64,000 bases of DNA from Caulobacter sp. (lineage in GTDB: Bacteria > Pseudomonadota > Alphaproteobacteria > Caulobacterales > Caulobacteraceae), in NCBI GenBank assembly GCA_029866155.1, contig JARWZW010000018.1, positions 31,594-95,593 on the forward strand, in the 5' to 3' direction. Positions 17,397 to 26,258 of the stretch are shown one piece after another. Numbering within the stretch: position 1 is the stretch's first letter; each line of letters starts with the position of its first letter. Under the pieces are notes generated by a model. It made no database searches and was not told where the DNA came from. It saw only the letters and a list, made by a program, of their open reading frames with translations. The position numbers and the translations under genes are program-made.

Positions 17397-18863
17397 GTGA
17401 TTGTCCCAGCCACCCCGACCGAGCCGGCGCCGCGCCCGACTACCCCCCTCGCAGCGCGACTGACCTCACTGGCGGTGGCCAGTGCTCTGCTGATGGAGTT
17501 CATCGACTCCACATCCCTGTCCACCGCCTTGCCGACCCTGGCCAAGGCCTTTGACGCAGACCCGGTCCATCTCAAGCTGGCCTTGACCAGCTACATCCTC
17601 GCCCTTGCGGTCTTTGTGCCGATCAGCGGTTGGGCTTCGGAGCGGTTCGGCGCGCGGCGGGTCTTTCTGGCCGCCATGGCGGTCTTCCTGACCGGTTCGG
17701 TCCTGTGCGGCTTTTCGACCAACCTGACCCAGCTTGTAGCCTTTCGCATTCTGCAGGGTATGGGCGGGGCGATGATGACACCGGTTGCCCGGTTGATCGT
17801 CGTGGGCTCAACACCGCGAGAACAACTGATCAAAGCCATGGGGTGGTTTACCATGCCAGCCCTGGTCGGGCCCCTGATCGGCCCCCCGTTGGCCGGACTT
17901 GTCCTGGCCGTGGCCGACTGGCCCTGGATTTTCTGGCTCAATGTTCCTGTCGGCCTGCTAGGCATGGCCGCTGTCATGAAATTTGTGCCCGACCTCTCCA
18001 GCACGGACCCGGGCCGGTTCGACTGGAGCGGCTTTATGCTGTCAGCCGTCGCCATCACCGGCCTCGTGGCGGTTGCCGAGACGGCGGGGCTGGATCTCGT
18101 TCCCCTGCCTGCACAGTTGGGACTGTTACTGCTCGCCACCGGATGCGGTCTCGCCTATCTGCATCTCGCCCGTCACAAGGTCAGGCCGATCCTTGATCTG
18201 GCGTTGCTACGGTATCCGACCTTTCGGGCCAGTGTGCTCGGGGGTAGCTTCGTCCGGCTGGGGATCGGGGCGACTCCATTTCTGATGCCGCTGCTGTTGC
18301 AGGTCGGACTGGGCTGGACACCGCTCCAGGCTGGCTCCGTGACCCTGGCCGGCGGACTGGGCGTGCTTTGCGCCCGTCCTGTAGCGATCGTGATCCTGCG
18401 CCGGATCGGATTTAGGGCTTCGCTGATCCTGTTCGTGATCCTCAGCGCAGCCCTCACTGCAGTACCCGGGCTGTTTTCTGCCGGGACGCCGATCCCCCTG
18501 ATCATGGTCCTGCTGTTCCTTACCGGGTTTTGCCGGTCCAACCAGTTCATCGCCGCCAACACCATCGCCTATGCCGATATCCCAAATGAGAAGGTCGCCG
18601 CCGCCTCCACCCTTTCGGCGGTAACCCAGCAGATCGGCCTGGCCCTGGGGGTCAGCTTTGGCGGACTTATGTTGGGCCTGACCCGGGGCCCGGGGGCCGA
18701 GGTCACTTCGGAGACCGCCCTCCGGTCAGACGCCTTTACCCTACCTTTCCTGGCCATCGGCCTGATCACCCTGATGGCGGTTCCGGTTTATCTGGCCCTC
18801 GATCCGAAGGCCGGAGCAAACCTGAGCGGACATGGCCAGAGCTCTTCGGGCGACAAACCATGA
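17397..18863 (+). CDS. DHA2-type MFS multidrug/solute exporter
   Basis: A 488-residue protein with about 14 membrane helices, as in the EmrB/QacA (DHA2) drug:H+ antiporters. Visible marks are ALLMEFIDSTSLSTALPTLAKAF in helix 1, the motif A-like GWASERFGARRVFLAA, and FRILQGMGGAMMTPVARLIV (motif C region). The start is GTG 17397, preceded by AGGGA. There is no membrane-fusion partner next to it, so it may be a stand-alone inner-membrane exporter. The end overlaps the ABC ATPase gene by 4 bp (ATGA). Confidence 0.88.
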   Translation: MIVPATPTEPAPRPTTPLAARLTSLAVASALLMEFIDSTSLSTALPTLAKAFDADPVHLKLALTSYILALAVFVPISGWASERFGARRVFLAAMAVFLTGSVLCGFSTNLTQLVAFRILQGMGGAMMTPVARLIVVGSTPREQLIKAMGWFTMPALVGPLIGPPLAGLVLAVADWPWIFWLNVPVGLLGMAAVMKFVPDLSSTDPGRFDWSGFMLSAVAITGLVAVAETAGLDLVPLPAQLGLLLLATGCGLAYLHLARHKVRPILDLALLRYPTFRASVLGGSFVRLGIGATPFLMPLLLQVGLGWTPLQAGSVTLAGGLGVLCARPVAIVILRRIGFRASLILFVILSAALTAVPGLFSAGTPIPLIMVLLFLTGFCRSNQFIAANTIAYADIPNEKVAAASTLSAVTQQIGLALGVSFGGLMLGLTRGPGAEVTSETALRSDAFTLPFLAIGLITLMAVPVYLALDPKAGANLSGHGQSSSGDKP

Positions 18864-19870
18864 CGCCCCGACTGGAAGCCCGCCGGTTGGTCCGGCGCTA
18901 TGGAAACATCACAGCCGTCAAGGATCTGTCCCTGTCTCTGGGCGCTGGACAGGTAACCTGCCTGCTCGGGCCGTCCGGCTGCGGCAAAAGCACGTTGCTG
19001 CGTCTGCTTGCCGGCCTGGAACGTCCCGACGCAGGCTTGATTGTCGCTGATGGCGTCACCCTGTCGGGCCAGGAGGTCCATAGCCCGGCCGAGTCGCGCG
19101 ATATCGGACTGGTGTTCCAGGACCATGCGTTGTTTCCGCATCTCTCCGCTCTGGACAACGTCGCCTTCGGCCTGGCGGATGTTCCAAAACCCCACAGAAG
19201 ACCCAGGGCCCTGGCCGCCCTGGAGCAGGTTCAGATGAGCCACCGCGCCCATGCGTCACCGGGAAGCCTGTCGGGCGGCGAGCGGCAGCGCGTGGCCCTC
19301 GCGAGAACCCTGGTCCGGGGACCGGCGGTGGTTCTGATGGATGAGCCCTTTTCGGGACTGGACGGCGCCTTGCGGACCGAGGTCCGCGCGGTGACTCTGG
19401 AGGCCCTGAAGCGATCAGGTGCGGCGGTGCTGATTGTCACCCACGACCCGCAGGACGCCCTCATGACTGCCGACACCCTCATCCTGATGCGGGAAGGGGA
19501 GATCCTGCAGACCGGCGCGCCTCAGGACTGCTACTTCCGACCCAGGTCTGTCGTCGCGGCCAGGTTGCTGGGCGATGTAAATGTCCTGACCGCCAGAATG
19601 GCGGGGAGCTCAGCCGTCACGGCATTTGGATCGCTGGCCGTCGACAGACCCGTCAGCCAGATCCTGGCGCGACCAGAGGCGCTGGTCCTGTCCGGAGACG
19701 GAGTCCAGGCGCTGGTGGTCGAGCGACGCTTTGCCGGCAGCCGGACGCAACTGGTCCTGACCTCCGGAGGCGAGATCGCCACGGGCTACGCCCCCCCCGT
19801 CGGCGGTCCCTCCCCGGGGGACCGCGTCGGAGTCGTCCTTGATCCCGCAGCCTGCACAGGCCTGGATTAG
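18860..19870 (+). CDS. ABC transporter ATP-binding protein (FbpC/PotA-like), orphan
   Basis: A 336-residue ATPase with an N-terminal nucleotide-binding domain and a C-terminal TOBE-like beta domain. Walker A is GPSGCGKST (about 37-45), the signature is LSGGERQRVALARTLV, and Walker B is VVLMDEPFSGLD. The H-loop is VLIVTHDPQDAL. The layout matches importers for iron(III), polyamine or sulfate, with FbpC the closest in style. No permease or binding protein is next to it, and it is coupled to an MFS gene. A run of eight C (19791-19798) sits in the C-terminal coding part. Confidence 0.87.
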   Translation: MTPRLEARRLVRRYGNITAVKDLSLSLGAGQVTCLLGPSGCGKSTLLRLLAGLERPDAGLIVADGVTLSGQEVHSPAESRDIGLVFQDHALFPHLSALDNVAFGLADVPKPHRRPRALAALEQVQMSHRAHASPGSLSGGERQRVALARTLVRGPAVVLMDEPFSGLDGALRTEVRAVTLEALKRSGAAVLIVTHDPQDALMTADTLILMREGEILQTGAPQDCYFRPRSVVAARLLGDVNVLTARMAGSSAVTAFGSLAVDRPVSQILARPEALVLSGDGVQALVVERRFAGSRTQLVLTSGGEIATGYAPPVGGPSPGDRVGVVLDPAACTGLD

Positions 19871-20919
19871 GTTCTCAGCCTTTCCCGGGCCATTTCATTG
19901 GCGATGACATCGGTGGGACGACCTTCCACGGATGAGCGGTCCATGATCTGGTCAAGAGTCTCCATCAAGCGAGCCAGTTTGGCTTCGACCCAGTCCCGGT
20001 CGAAGCCTTCTCCCATTTCCAGACCTCGGATCTCGGCGGCTACATTGATAATGCCACCGCCGTTGATGACATAGTCAGGAGCATAGATCATGCCCCGCTC
20101 GAACAACCGCTGTCCGGCTTCGGCAGAAACCAGCTGGTTGTTTGCAGCGCCGGCCACGACCCGCCCCTTCAGCCGGTCCAGAGCTTCAAGCGTCAGGGCG
20201 CCACCCATGGCGCAAGGAGCGAAAACCTCGGCTTCGACATCCAGGATGGCGTCAGGAGCCACGACCCGGGCGCCAGTCCGATGGGCCAGCCTATCCAGCG
20301 CCTCCTGATTGACGTCGGTGATTACAAGACTTGCGCCTGCGTCATGGAGCTTTTCGGCAAGATACCCGCCCACATGGCCCACACCCTGGATCGCCACCGT
20401 TACGCCTTTGAGGTCACGACCATAGGCCCGTTCCACACAGAGCCGCAGTCCGCGGAAGACTCCCTCCGCCGTCACCGGACTGGGATCGCCGGAAGCAGCA
20501 GCGTGGCCTTCGAGGCCGGCGACAAAACGGGTCTCCTTGCGGGCCTCCATCAGGTCGGCCGGGGAGACACCGACATCCTCGGCCGTCCAGTAACGCCCGC
20601 CTACCCGCTCGACGGCGCGACCAAAGGCCTGAAAGAGCTGCGGCGACTTGCCGGTTCGCGAATTGCCGATGATCACCGCCTTGCCGCCGCCCAGATCCAG
20701 ATCAGCCATGGCATTCTTGTAGGACATGGCCCTGGAAAGGCGCAGGGCGTCCGTCAGGGCCGCTTCGGCGCTTTCGTAAGGCCACATGCGACAGCCACCG
20801 GCAGCGGGACCCCGGACCGTCGAATGGACTGCAATGATGGTCTGGAGACCGGAGGCCGGGTCGCTGAAAGCGTGCACGCCCTCATGGTCTTCAAAGGCGG
20901 GAGAGTCGAAGAGAGTCAT
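19867..20919 (-). CDS. Glu/Leu/Phe/Val dehydrogenase (leucine dehydrogenase-like)
   Basis: An NAD-dependent amino-acid oxidative deaminase of about 350 residues. The N-terminal domain has GPAAGGCRMWPY and the catalytic-lysine segment MSYKNAMADLDLGGGKAVI. The C-terminal Rossmann fold has IQGVGHVGGYLAEKLHDAG and ends with YAPDYVINGGGIINVA. Branched-chain or phenylalanine substrates are more likely than glutamate given the short length. ATG 20919 (MTLFDSPAFEDHEGVH) matches the usual start better than ATG 20946. The stop overlaps that of the converging ABC gene by 4 bp, with no room for a terminator. Confidence 0.88.
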   Translation of the reverse strand: MTLFDSPAFEDHEGVHAFSDPASGLQTIIAVHSTVRGPAAGGCRMWPYESAEAALTDALRLSRAMSYKNAMADLDLGGGKAVIIGNSRTGKSPQLFQAFGRAVERVGGRYWTAEDVGVSPADLMEARKETRFVAGLEGHAAASGDPSPVTAEGVFRGLRLCVERAYGRDLKGVTVAIQGVGHVGGYLAEKLHDAGASLVITDVNQEALDRLAHRTGARVVAPDAILDVEAEVFAPCAMGGALTLEALDRLKGRVVAGAANNQLVSAEAGQRLFERGMIYAPDYVINGGGIINVAAEIRGLEMGEGFDRDWVEAKLARLMETLDQIMDRSSVEGRPTDVIANEMARERLRT

Positions 20920-21011
20920 GCCGGAATTTTTTCTGCCTTTGGGCATAGTGCGGGCAAGAGAGTCCGTCGGCGCGCTTTACGCCGCACAGCTTATCCCTAC
21001 AACCCCCATGA

Positions 21012-22004
21012 TCAGGAATGCTTGCCCCGGGGCGATGGAATGGCGGGCGCACCGGAAGGCAGGGCCCTGACCGGATACAGGATCAGACTGGCGACATCCT
21101 TTATCACCAGGTCTCGCCGCCTGTCGCGGATCAGCAGGTGATAGCCCTGCCCATACCAGGCGGTCCGATCGGTCGGCTTGATCCGGGCTGCAGCGGACAG
21201 CGAGGGCGCCCGGGGAATGACCTGATCCCGCCCACCGTAGAGATAGGCGATCGGGGCCTTGACCCGGCCGATGTCTCGGGAAGCCGTCTCCATGAGGCTG
21301 ACCAGTCCGAACAGGGTGTCGGGCCGCGCGCCCCAGATCATGCAGGGATCCCGCCCCATAGCCTGCAGCTCCTCGAGATTGTCGCTGGGCTGAACCACGC
21401 TGGACAACCATTCAGGAGGCGTCACAGGGCGGTCAGGCGCCATACGGGCCGATAACCAGAGCAATGTCCTGTTGGGGACGGGCTGACTGGACCAGCCCCA
21501 GACGGCTGGCGCCAGCAGCACCAGACGTTCAGCTTCGGGCGGACTGGCGGTCGCAAACGCGCATATGGCCACCGCACCACCCATGCTTTCTCCGACTACC
21601 GTCAAGGGAACTTCCGGGTGGCGCTGACGGACCAGTTGGACGAACTGCCGCAGATCCTCAATCATCAGTTCAGGACCGGCCCAGAGGCCCCGTCCGACGG
21701 AGCGACCGAATCCCCTCTGGTCAAAGGCGTAGGTCGCTATGCCCTGCCGCGACCAGACCGGAGAGGCCAGATGAAAGGCGTTGGCGTAGTCGTTCATGCC
21801 ATGAAGAGCGACAATGACACCCTTCGTCACGCCCACCGCTGGCCAGACGGTCAGGCCCAGTCGAGCGCCGTCCCCGGCGATGAACCAGTCACCTGATAGC
21901 CCAGGCCCTTCGAATACGGTAGGCGGCGTCAGCCTGTACTGGACGGTCAAGGGCGCGCAGCCGGAAAGGCCTGCCAGTCCCAAAAGGATGCTGCGACGGT
22001 TCAT
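21012..22004 (-). CDS. Alpha/beta hydrolase (monoacylglycerol lipase-like), lipoprotein
   Basis: A 330-residue serine hydrolase. The N-terminus MNRRSILLGLAGLSGCAP has a twin-arginine-like start and a lipobox ending in Cys 16, so it is probably a lipoprotein. The catalytic elbow is VVGESMGGAVAI, the oxyanion part is VIVALHGMNDYANAF, the acid is likely the Asp in YLYGGRDQVIP, and the His is in GYHLLIRD. This is typical of the lysophospholipase/monoglyceride lipase subfamily (Hydrolase_4). The ATG overlaps the stop of the upstream UDG-like gene. Confidence 0.85.
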   Translation of the reverse strand: MNRRSILLGLAGLSGCAPLTVQYRLTPPTVFEGPGLSGDWFIAGDGARLGLTVWPAVGVTKGVIVALHGMNDYANAFHLASPVWSRQGIATYAFDQRGFGRSVGRGLWAGPELMIEDLRQFVQLVRQRHPEVPLTVVGESMGGAVAICAFATASPPEAERLVLLAPAVWGWSSQPVPNRTLLWLSARMAPDRPVTPPEWLSSVVQPSDNLEELQAMGRDPCMIWGARPDTLFGLVSLMETASRDIGRVKAPIAYLYGGRDQVIPRAPSLSAAARIKPTDRTAWYGQGYHLLIRDRRRDLVIKDVASLILYPVRALPSGAPAIPSPRGKHS

Positions 22005-22612
22005 TGGCCCAGGATGTCGGCGACCCGGTGGCGAAGATAGGGCAGGATCTCAGCCTCGAACCAGGGATTGCGTTTCAGCCAGCCAGTATTGCGCCAGGAT
22101 GGATGCGGCATAGGCAGATAGTGCGGCAGATAGCGACGCCAGGCCGCCACAGTCTCCGTCAGGGTTGGTCGCACCCGGTCTCCCAGGGTCCATTTCTGAG
22201 CGTAGGTCCCGACCAGAAGTGTCAGGTCCATCCGGGGCAAAGCGGCCATCAGCGGCGTCCGCCAGAGTTGAGCGCACCGGGGCGGCGGCGGAAAGTCCCC
22301 TCCCCTTGGCCGGGTTCCCGGAAAGCAGAAGGCCATGGCGGCCACACCGATCTCCGGGCGCCCGTAGAAGGTCTCACGATCAACGCCCATCCAGCCGCGC
22401 AGGCGGTCTCCAGAAGGGTCATCGAAGGGCACGCCACTTTGATGGACCCGGCGGCCGGGGGCCTGGCCGCAGATCAGCAGTCTAACCGCGCCGGATACCC
22501 TGACGACCGGCCGGGGATCATGGGGCAGCTCCGAGGCACAGGCCCGGCAACCCGCGATCTGATCCACCAGCGCCTCAAGCGACGGCGCGGTCGGCTCCAG
22601 AACGAATTCCAT
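22001..22612 (-). CDS. Uracil-DNA glycosylase family protein
   Basis: A 203-residue member of the UDG superfamily. Motif A-like LLICGQAPGRRVHQSGVPFDDPSGDRLRGWMG resembles the GxxPG segment of family 4/5-type enzymes. The C-terminal MPHPSWRNTGWLKRN resembles motif B (HPS). An N-terminal CRAC cysteine pair is present, but the four-cysteine Fe-S pattern of true family 4 enzymes is not evident. Base-excision activity is likely but not certain. It overlaps its neighbours on both sides of the operon or nearly so (10 bp to the GST gene). Confidence 0.8.
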   Translation of the reverse strand: MEFVLEPTAPSLEALVDQIAGCRACASELPHDPRPVVRVSGAVRLLICGQAPGRRVHQSGVPFDDPSGDRLRGWMGVDRETFYGRPEIGVAAMAFCFPGTRPRGGDFPPPPRCAQLWRTPLMAALPRMDLTLLVGTYAQKWTLGDRVRPTLTETVAAWRRYLPHYLPMPHPSWRNTGWLKRNPWFEAEILPYLRHRVADILGQ

Positions 22613-22622
22613 CGCGTGGCCT

Positions 22623-23255
22623 TTAGCGGGAAAGGAAACGGGTCTCGGCAGCTACGGTTTTCTTGAACGAAGGCCGGTCGAGCATGGCGTCCGCCCAGTC
22701 CATGGTCCGTGGCCATCTCGTCAGATCGAGACCCAGGTGACGGATATTTGCGAACGGGCTGGCGACCGCAATGTCCGCCAGGGTCAGCCGGTCGCCAACA
22801 AGGAAACCGCTCTGGGGAATAACCCTCTCGAGATAATCGAGCACCGGCGGCAGTTCATTCTGTTCCGCCGAGTCCGCAAGCGCCTGATCACCGGGCTGGC
22901 CCATAAATCTCGGCGCAACGATGCGATTGAAAAAGATCTTGCCTGCAGCTCCGACAATGATGGTGTCGGCGTACTCGTCAAACCAGACCGTCATTGCTCG
23001 TTCTCTGGCCGATACCGGAATCAGGGACGGTTCGGGCTTGATAGCCTCCAGATAATGCACGATGGCGCTGGAATCGCTGAGCAGGAAATCCCCGTCCTTG
23101 AGGGCCGGAATCTTGCGAAAGGGGCTGGCGGCTAGGAAATCCGGGTCCGGTTGTCCCGGAGGCGACACCCTGTGCTCGACCTCCATCTCCTTTTCCGCCG
23201 CCACTGCCAGAACCTTGCGGACAAACGGCGACAGCGATGCGCCATAGATGATCAT
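22623..23255 (-). CDS. Glutathione S-transferase family protein
   Basis: A 210-residue GST. The thioredoxin-like N-domain has SPFVRKVLAVAAEKE (candidate catalytic Ser in SPF), the cis-proline FRKIPALKDGD, and the glutathione-binding SDSSAIVHYLE. The helical C-domain contains VGDRLTLADIAVASPFANI. Substrates are unknown. It overlaps the DUF3253 gene by 4 bp and is the second gene of a probable four-gene minus-strand operon. Confidence 0.9.
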   Translation of the reverse strand: MIIYGASLSPFVRKVLAVAAEKEMEVEHRVSPPGQPDPDFLAASPFRKIPALKDGDFLLSDSSAIVHYLEAIKPEPSLIPVSARERAMTVWFDEYADTIIVGAAGKIFFNRIVAPRFMGQPGDQALADSAEQNELPPVLDYLERVIPQSGFLVGDRLTLADIAVASPFANIRHLGLDLTRWPRTMDWADAMLDRPSFKKTVAAETRFLSR

Positions 23256-23530
23256 GACGTTATCCCCGCCTGGGTTTCTGCCGGGTTCGTGTCCGGCAGT
23301 CTGAGCCGATAGACGCCCTTGAAACTGTCCGGGTCGGCAGGCTTGCCATGGCGGGTGATCACCAGTCGCCCCTGACGAGCAAGGCCCACGGCCTCGGAGC
23401 GAACCTGTCCCAGCATCCTTTGCCAGCGCTCAGGCTGCAGGGCCTTGGCGATCTGGGCCGGGTCCAGACTCTTGCCGGGCGCAAGGCCGGAAAGCTGGGA
23501 AAAAATCTCGTCTTGGATGGGGGAGCTCAT
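23252..23530 (-). CDS. DUF3253 family protein
   Basis: A 92-residue protein starting MSSPIQDEIFSQLSGLAPGKSLDP. The core (AKALQPERWQRMLGQVRSEAV then LARQGRLVITRHGKPADPDSFKGVYRLRL) is the DUF3253 winged-helix-like fold. The tracked start at 23656 overlaps the divergent thioesterase gene, and ATG 23530 fits the family. It heads the operon with GST, UDG-like and hydrolase genes. The role is unknown, and DNA binding is only suggested by the fold. Confidence 0.85.
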   Translation of the reverse strand: MSSPIQDEIFSQLSGLAPGKSLDPAQIAKALQPERWQRMLGQVRSEAVGLARQGRLVITRHGKPADPDSFKGVYRLRLPDTNPAETQAGITS

Positions 23531-23654
23531 GACCAGATGAGAAACACTTTTTGCGGGCGGGATCAAACGCTCCGATGCAACTGCGCTGACCGTGGTTTTT
23601 CGGCTGCAGCAAGGCCGCTCCCCGGTTAAGGAGACCCGGCAAAGGGAGTCGGAC

Positions 23655-24116
23655 ATGGACGGCGGCGATGATGTGGCGGGCGGGCCCCGATTGATCTCAC
23701 AGGGCGAATGGGCCGGTTGGCGCTGCTGGGACAGTGATCCCTTCGAAAATCAATCAGGACCGTTCCATTTCAGGGTCGAGGAAGACCAGTCGATCCGCTG
23801 CGCCTTCCGCGCTGAAGCCCGACACATGAATGGCGGCGGGTTCATGCATGGCGGATGCATGATGACATTCGCCGATTTCGCCCTGTTTGCCCTGGCGTGG
23901 CGCGAACTGCGCAATGATCATGCCGTCACCGTCAGCCTGAATGGCGAGTTCATCGGCCCCGCCCATGAAGGCGACCTGGTCGAATGCACCGGCGAAGTGG
24001 TGAAGGCCGGGCGCTCGATGATCTTCGTCCGGGGTCTGGTCTTCACCGGAACCGGTCCGATGTTGTCTTTTTCAGGCGTGATAAAAAAGGTGCGCCCAAA
24101 GCAGCAGATTTCCTGA
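23655..24116 (+). CDS. PaaI-type hotdog thioesterase
   Basis: A 153-residue acyl-CoA thioesterase-like protein. The conserved helix is seen at MNGGGFMHGGCMMTFADFALFAL, followed by strands VTVSLNGEFIGPAHEGDLVECTGEVVKAGRSMIFV. This is the PaaI/YdiI subgroup. ATG 23655 has AAAGGGAG upstream and is used instead of 23592. It diverges from the DUF3253 operon. Confidence 0.87.
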   Translation: MDGGDDVAGGPRLISQGEWAGWRCWDSDPFENQSGPFHFRVEEDQSIRCAFRAEARHMNGGGFMHGGCMMTFADFALFALAWRELRNDHAVTVSLNGEFIGPAHEGDLVECTGEVVKAGRSMIFVRGLVFTGTGPMLSFSGVIKKVRPKQQIS

Positions 24117-24216
24117 AGCGGTCGTGAAAAAACTTTAACGAGAAGCGATGCCATCCGGGTTGTATTGTCAGAGCCGGGCTCCCAGATTCTGGAGAGCACT
24201 TCGGAGAACGACTGCC

Positions 24217-24336
24217 ATGAGGAAGCTCTTCCTCATCATCCTGGCCATTGCCGCCCTGATCGGCACCCTCGCCCTCAGCCTGATGAATGCAGGCGGGTCC
24301 AGCGACCTGTACGCGACCCTGTCCCGCCCGATCTGA
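24217..24336 (+). CDS. Possible 39-residue single-helix membrane protein
   Basis: An ATG at 24217, preceded by GGAGAACG, opens a short frame RKLFLIILAIAALIGTLALSLMNAGG with a single membrane helix and a short polar tail. It is the only coding candidate in the 392-bp gap between the thioesterase and wrbA genes. Its size and the lack of a known family keep confidence low. Confidence 0.35.
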   Translation: MRKLFLIILAIAALIGTLALSLMNAGGSSDLYATLSRPI

Positions 24337-24509
24337 TTGCCGCTTCCACACTGGCTGTCTGACTGGCCTCCTGAAGAACCGGCAAGCGCAGCTGGAACTT
24401 TTTGCGATGTCAGGGCCTTGCCAACGTCGAGCCGGCCCCAATCTGCAACATCATCCGTTTCAGTACGGGCGGCTCGCAGCGCGCCCCCAGGGTCAAGATG
24501 GAGTCCAAG

Positions 24510-25112
24510 ATGCCCAAGGTCCTCGTTCTCTACCATTCGGCCTATGGCCATATCGAAACCATGGCCAGGGCGGTTGCAGAAGGCGCCGCGAGGGTCGACG
24601 GGGTTCATGTCGACATCAAGCGGGTTCCGGAAACCGTTCCCGAGGCGATTGCCCGTGAATCCCACTTCAAGATGGAACAGGAAGCACCGGTCGCGAAGAT
24701 CAGCGAGCTTGCAGACTATGACGCCGTCATCATCGGGGCCGGAACCCGGTTTGGCCGGATCAATTCACAGATGGCCGCCTTTCTGGACCAGGCCGGCGGC
24801 CTCTGGGCCAGCGGCGCCCTGAACGGCAAGGTTGGCGCAGCCTTCACCTCCACCGCCACGCAGCACGGCGGCCAGGAAACCACTCTGTTCTCGATCATCA
24901 CCAACCTGCTGCATTTCGGGATGACCATCGTCGGCCTGCCCTACAGCTTCCAGGGGCAGATGCGCATGGACGAAGTGACCGGCGGAAGCCCCTATGGCGC
25001 CACAACGATTGCGGGCGGCGACGGCTCACGCGAGCCCTCCGAAAATGAACTCGAAGGCGCCCGTCATCAGGGGCGGTTGGTCGCCGAAACCGCTGCAAAA
25101 CTGTTTGGCTAG
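24510..25112 (+). CDS. wrbA: NAD(P)H:quinone oxidoreductase, WrbA type
   Basis: A 200-residue flavodoxin-like FMN enzyme that reduces quinones by two electrons and limits redox stress. The FMN phosphate loop is at [17 protein letters not shown], followed by [18 protein letters not shown] and the isoalloxazine-side [26 protein letters not shown] and [10 protein letters not shown] complete the WrbA pattern. ATG 24510 gives the standard length, while the tracked start adds 36 unrelated residues. Confidence 0.93.
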   Translation: MPKVLVLYHSAYGHIETMARAVAEGAARVDGVHVDIKRVPETVPEAIARESHFKMEQEAPVAKISELADYDAVIIGAGTRFGRINSQMAAFLDQAGGLWASGALNGKVGAAFTSTATQHGGQETTLFSIITNLLHFGMTIVGLPYSFQGQMRMDEVTGGSPYGATTIAGGDGSREPSENELEGARHQGRLVAETAAKLFG

Positions 25113-25134
25113 AATGGCGAGCGGCGCCCGACCT

Positions 25135-25611
25135 TCAAGGCGCCGCCACAACCTCGATCTTCACCACCATCCGAACCGCCCGTTCAGGGCGCTTGTCCGG
25201 CCCGACAACCAGACGGTATGGGCCTTCGTTCTCGGCCAGCGCCCCGGACGCTCGACGATCAGCGAGGATCACAGCGCCGTCCCTGAACGACGCGTCGATC
25301 TCTGCAAGGGAAAGTACAGCGCGATAGCCGTCTGACCCGGTCACCACGACGTAGGTCGCCAGGATTTTTCCGTGCAGCCTGGCGCCGGCCGGGAGGCCGG
25401 CCTCCCGCAGAACGGCCGTCAAGGTCGGGCCGAGATAGGCCACGGACCTGTCGCCTGCGCCCAGCTTGGCCTCGGCACGGGACAGGGCCTGCAGCGCAGT
25501 CGGTGAAAGCCTGGTCTCCTTGCCATCGACCCCGATCACAGACAGAGACTGCGCCAGGGCCGCAACCGGCGCGAGGCAGAGCGCGGCTGCGATCAGGGCC
25601 CCCTTGATCAC
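25135..25611 (-). CDS. Exported molybdopterin-oxidoreductase-like (SUOX-fold) domain protein
   Basis: A 158-residue protein with a Sec signal, MIKGALIAAALCLAPVAALAQ. The mature part resembles the stand-alone oxidoreductase molybdopterin-binding domain seen in small periplasmic proteins: ALSRAEAKL, YLGPTLTAVLREAGLPAG, ATYVVVTGSDGYRAVLSLAEID, and NEGPYRLVVGPDKRPERAVR. It probably lacks the residues to hold a full cofactor, so its role is open. The start overlaps the end of the upstream GST gene. Confidence 0.75.
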   Translation of the reverse strand: MIKGALIAAALCLAPVAALAQSLSVIGVDGKETRLSPTALQALSRAEAKLGAGDRSVAYLGPTLTAVLREAGLPAGARLHGKILATYVVVTGSDGYRAVLSLAEIDASFRDGAVILADRRASGALAENEGPYRLVVGPDKRPERAVRMVVKIEVVAAP

Positions 25612-26231
25612 GCGCCAAGCCCAGCCTTCGCCGCCGGCCGCTCCATCATCGCAGCGTACCAGCGCTGGGCGTGGGCCAGGTCATCAGCGATCTTGAACTT
25701 CGCCATCCGGGCGAAATCGATCGAGGTCGCAGCCACGATATCGGCCATGCTGATGCGGTCTCCGGCGATGAATTCGCTTTCGGCCAGCCTCCGGTCCAGC
25801 ATCTTCATGGCTCGGCCAGCGCTGACCTGACTGCTTTCGGCGATCTCGGGGATCTGCTTTTCCAGGGCGGCCAGGGCAGGATGAGAATGCCTTACAGCCA
25901 TCATGAGGGGACCAGCCGCCATCATTTCGGCCCGGCGCAGCCACATCTCGAAGATGGCCGCCTCCCTCGGGTCGCGTCCAAACATGTTGGGTTCCGGAAA
26001 GAGACTCTCCAGATAGCGGCAGATAGCCACCGACTCGGTGATGGTGGTTCCGTCATCCATTTCCAGGGCTGGAACATTGGCCAGCCCTGCTCTGGCGAGA
26101 TATTCCGGGGTGCGATGATCGCCCTTGAAGACATCGATATTGATGATCTCGACGGCAGGATCGCCTTTTTCGGCCAGGAACCAGCGGACCCGACGGGGAT
26201 TTGGCGCGCGCAGGCTGTCATAGAGCTTCAT
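25608..26231 (-). CDS. Glutathione S-transferase family protein
   Basis: A 207-residue GST with LYDSLRAPNPRRVRWFLAEKG at the start, the cis-Pro motif ANVPALEMDDGT and ITESVAICRYLESLFPE. The C-domain has AGDRISMADIVAATSIDFARM. It differs clearly from the GST at 22.6 kb. It lies 27 bp after the nucleoside transporter gene and overlaps the small SUOX-like gene, so the three may form one transcript. Confidence 0.9.
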   Translation of the reverse strand: MKLYDSLRAPNPRRVRWFLAEKGDPAVEIINIDVFKGDHRTPEYLARAGLANVPALEMDDGTTITESVAICRYLESLFPEPNMFGRDPREAAIFEMWLRRAEMMAAGPLMMAVRHSHPALAALEKQIPEIAESSQVSAGRAMKMLDRRLAESEFIAGDRISMADIVAATSIDFARMAKFKIADDLAHAQRWYAAMMERPAAKAGLGA

Positions 26232-26258
26232 GATCGTTCCTCCAGAGCCGGTCTTGTC

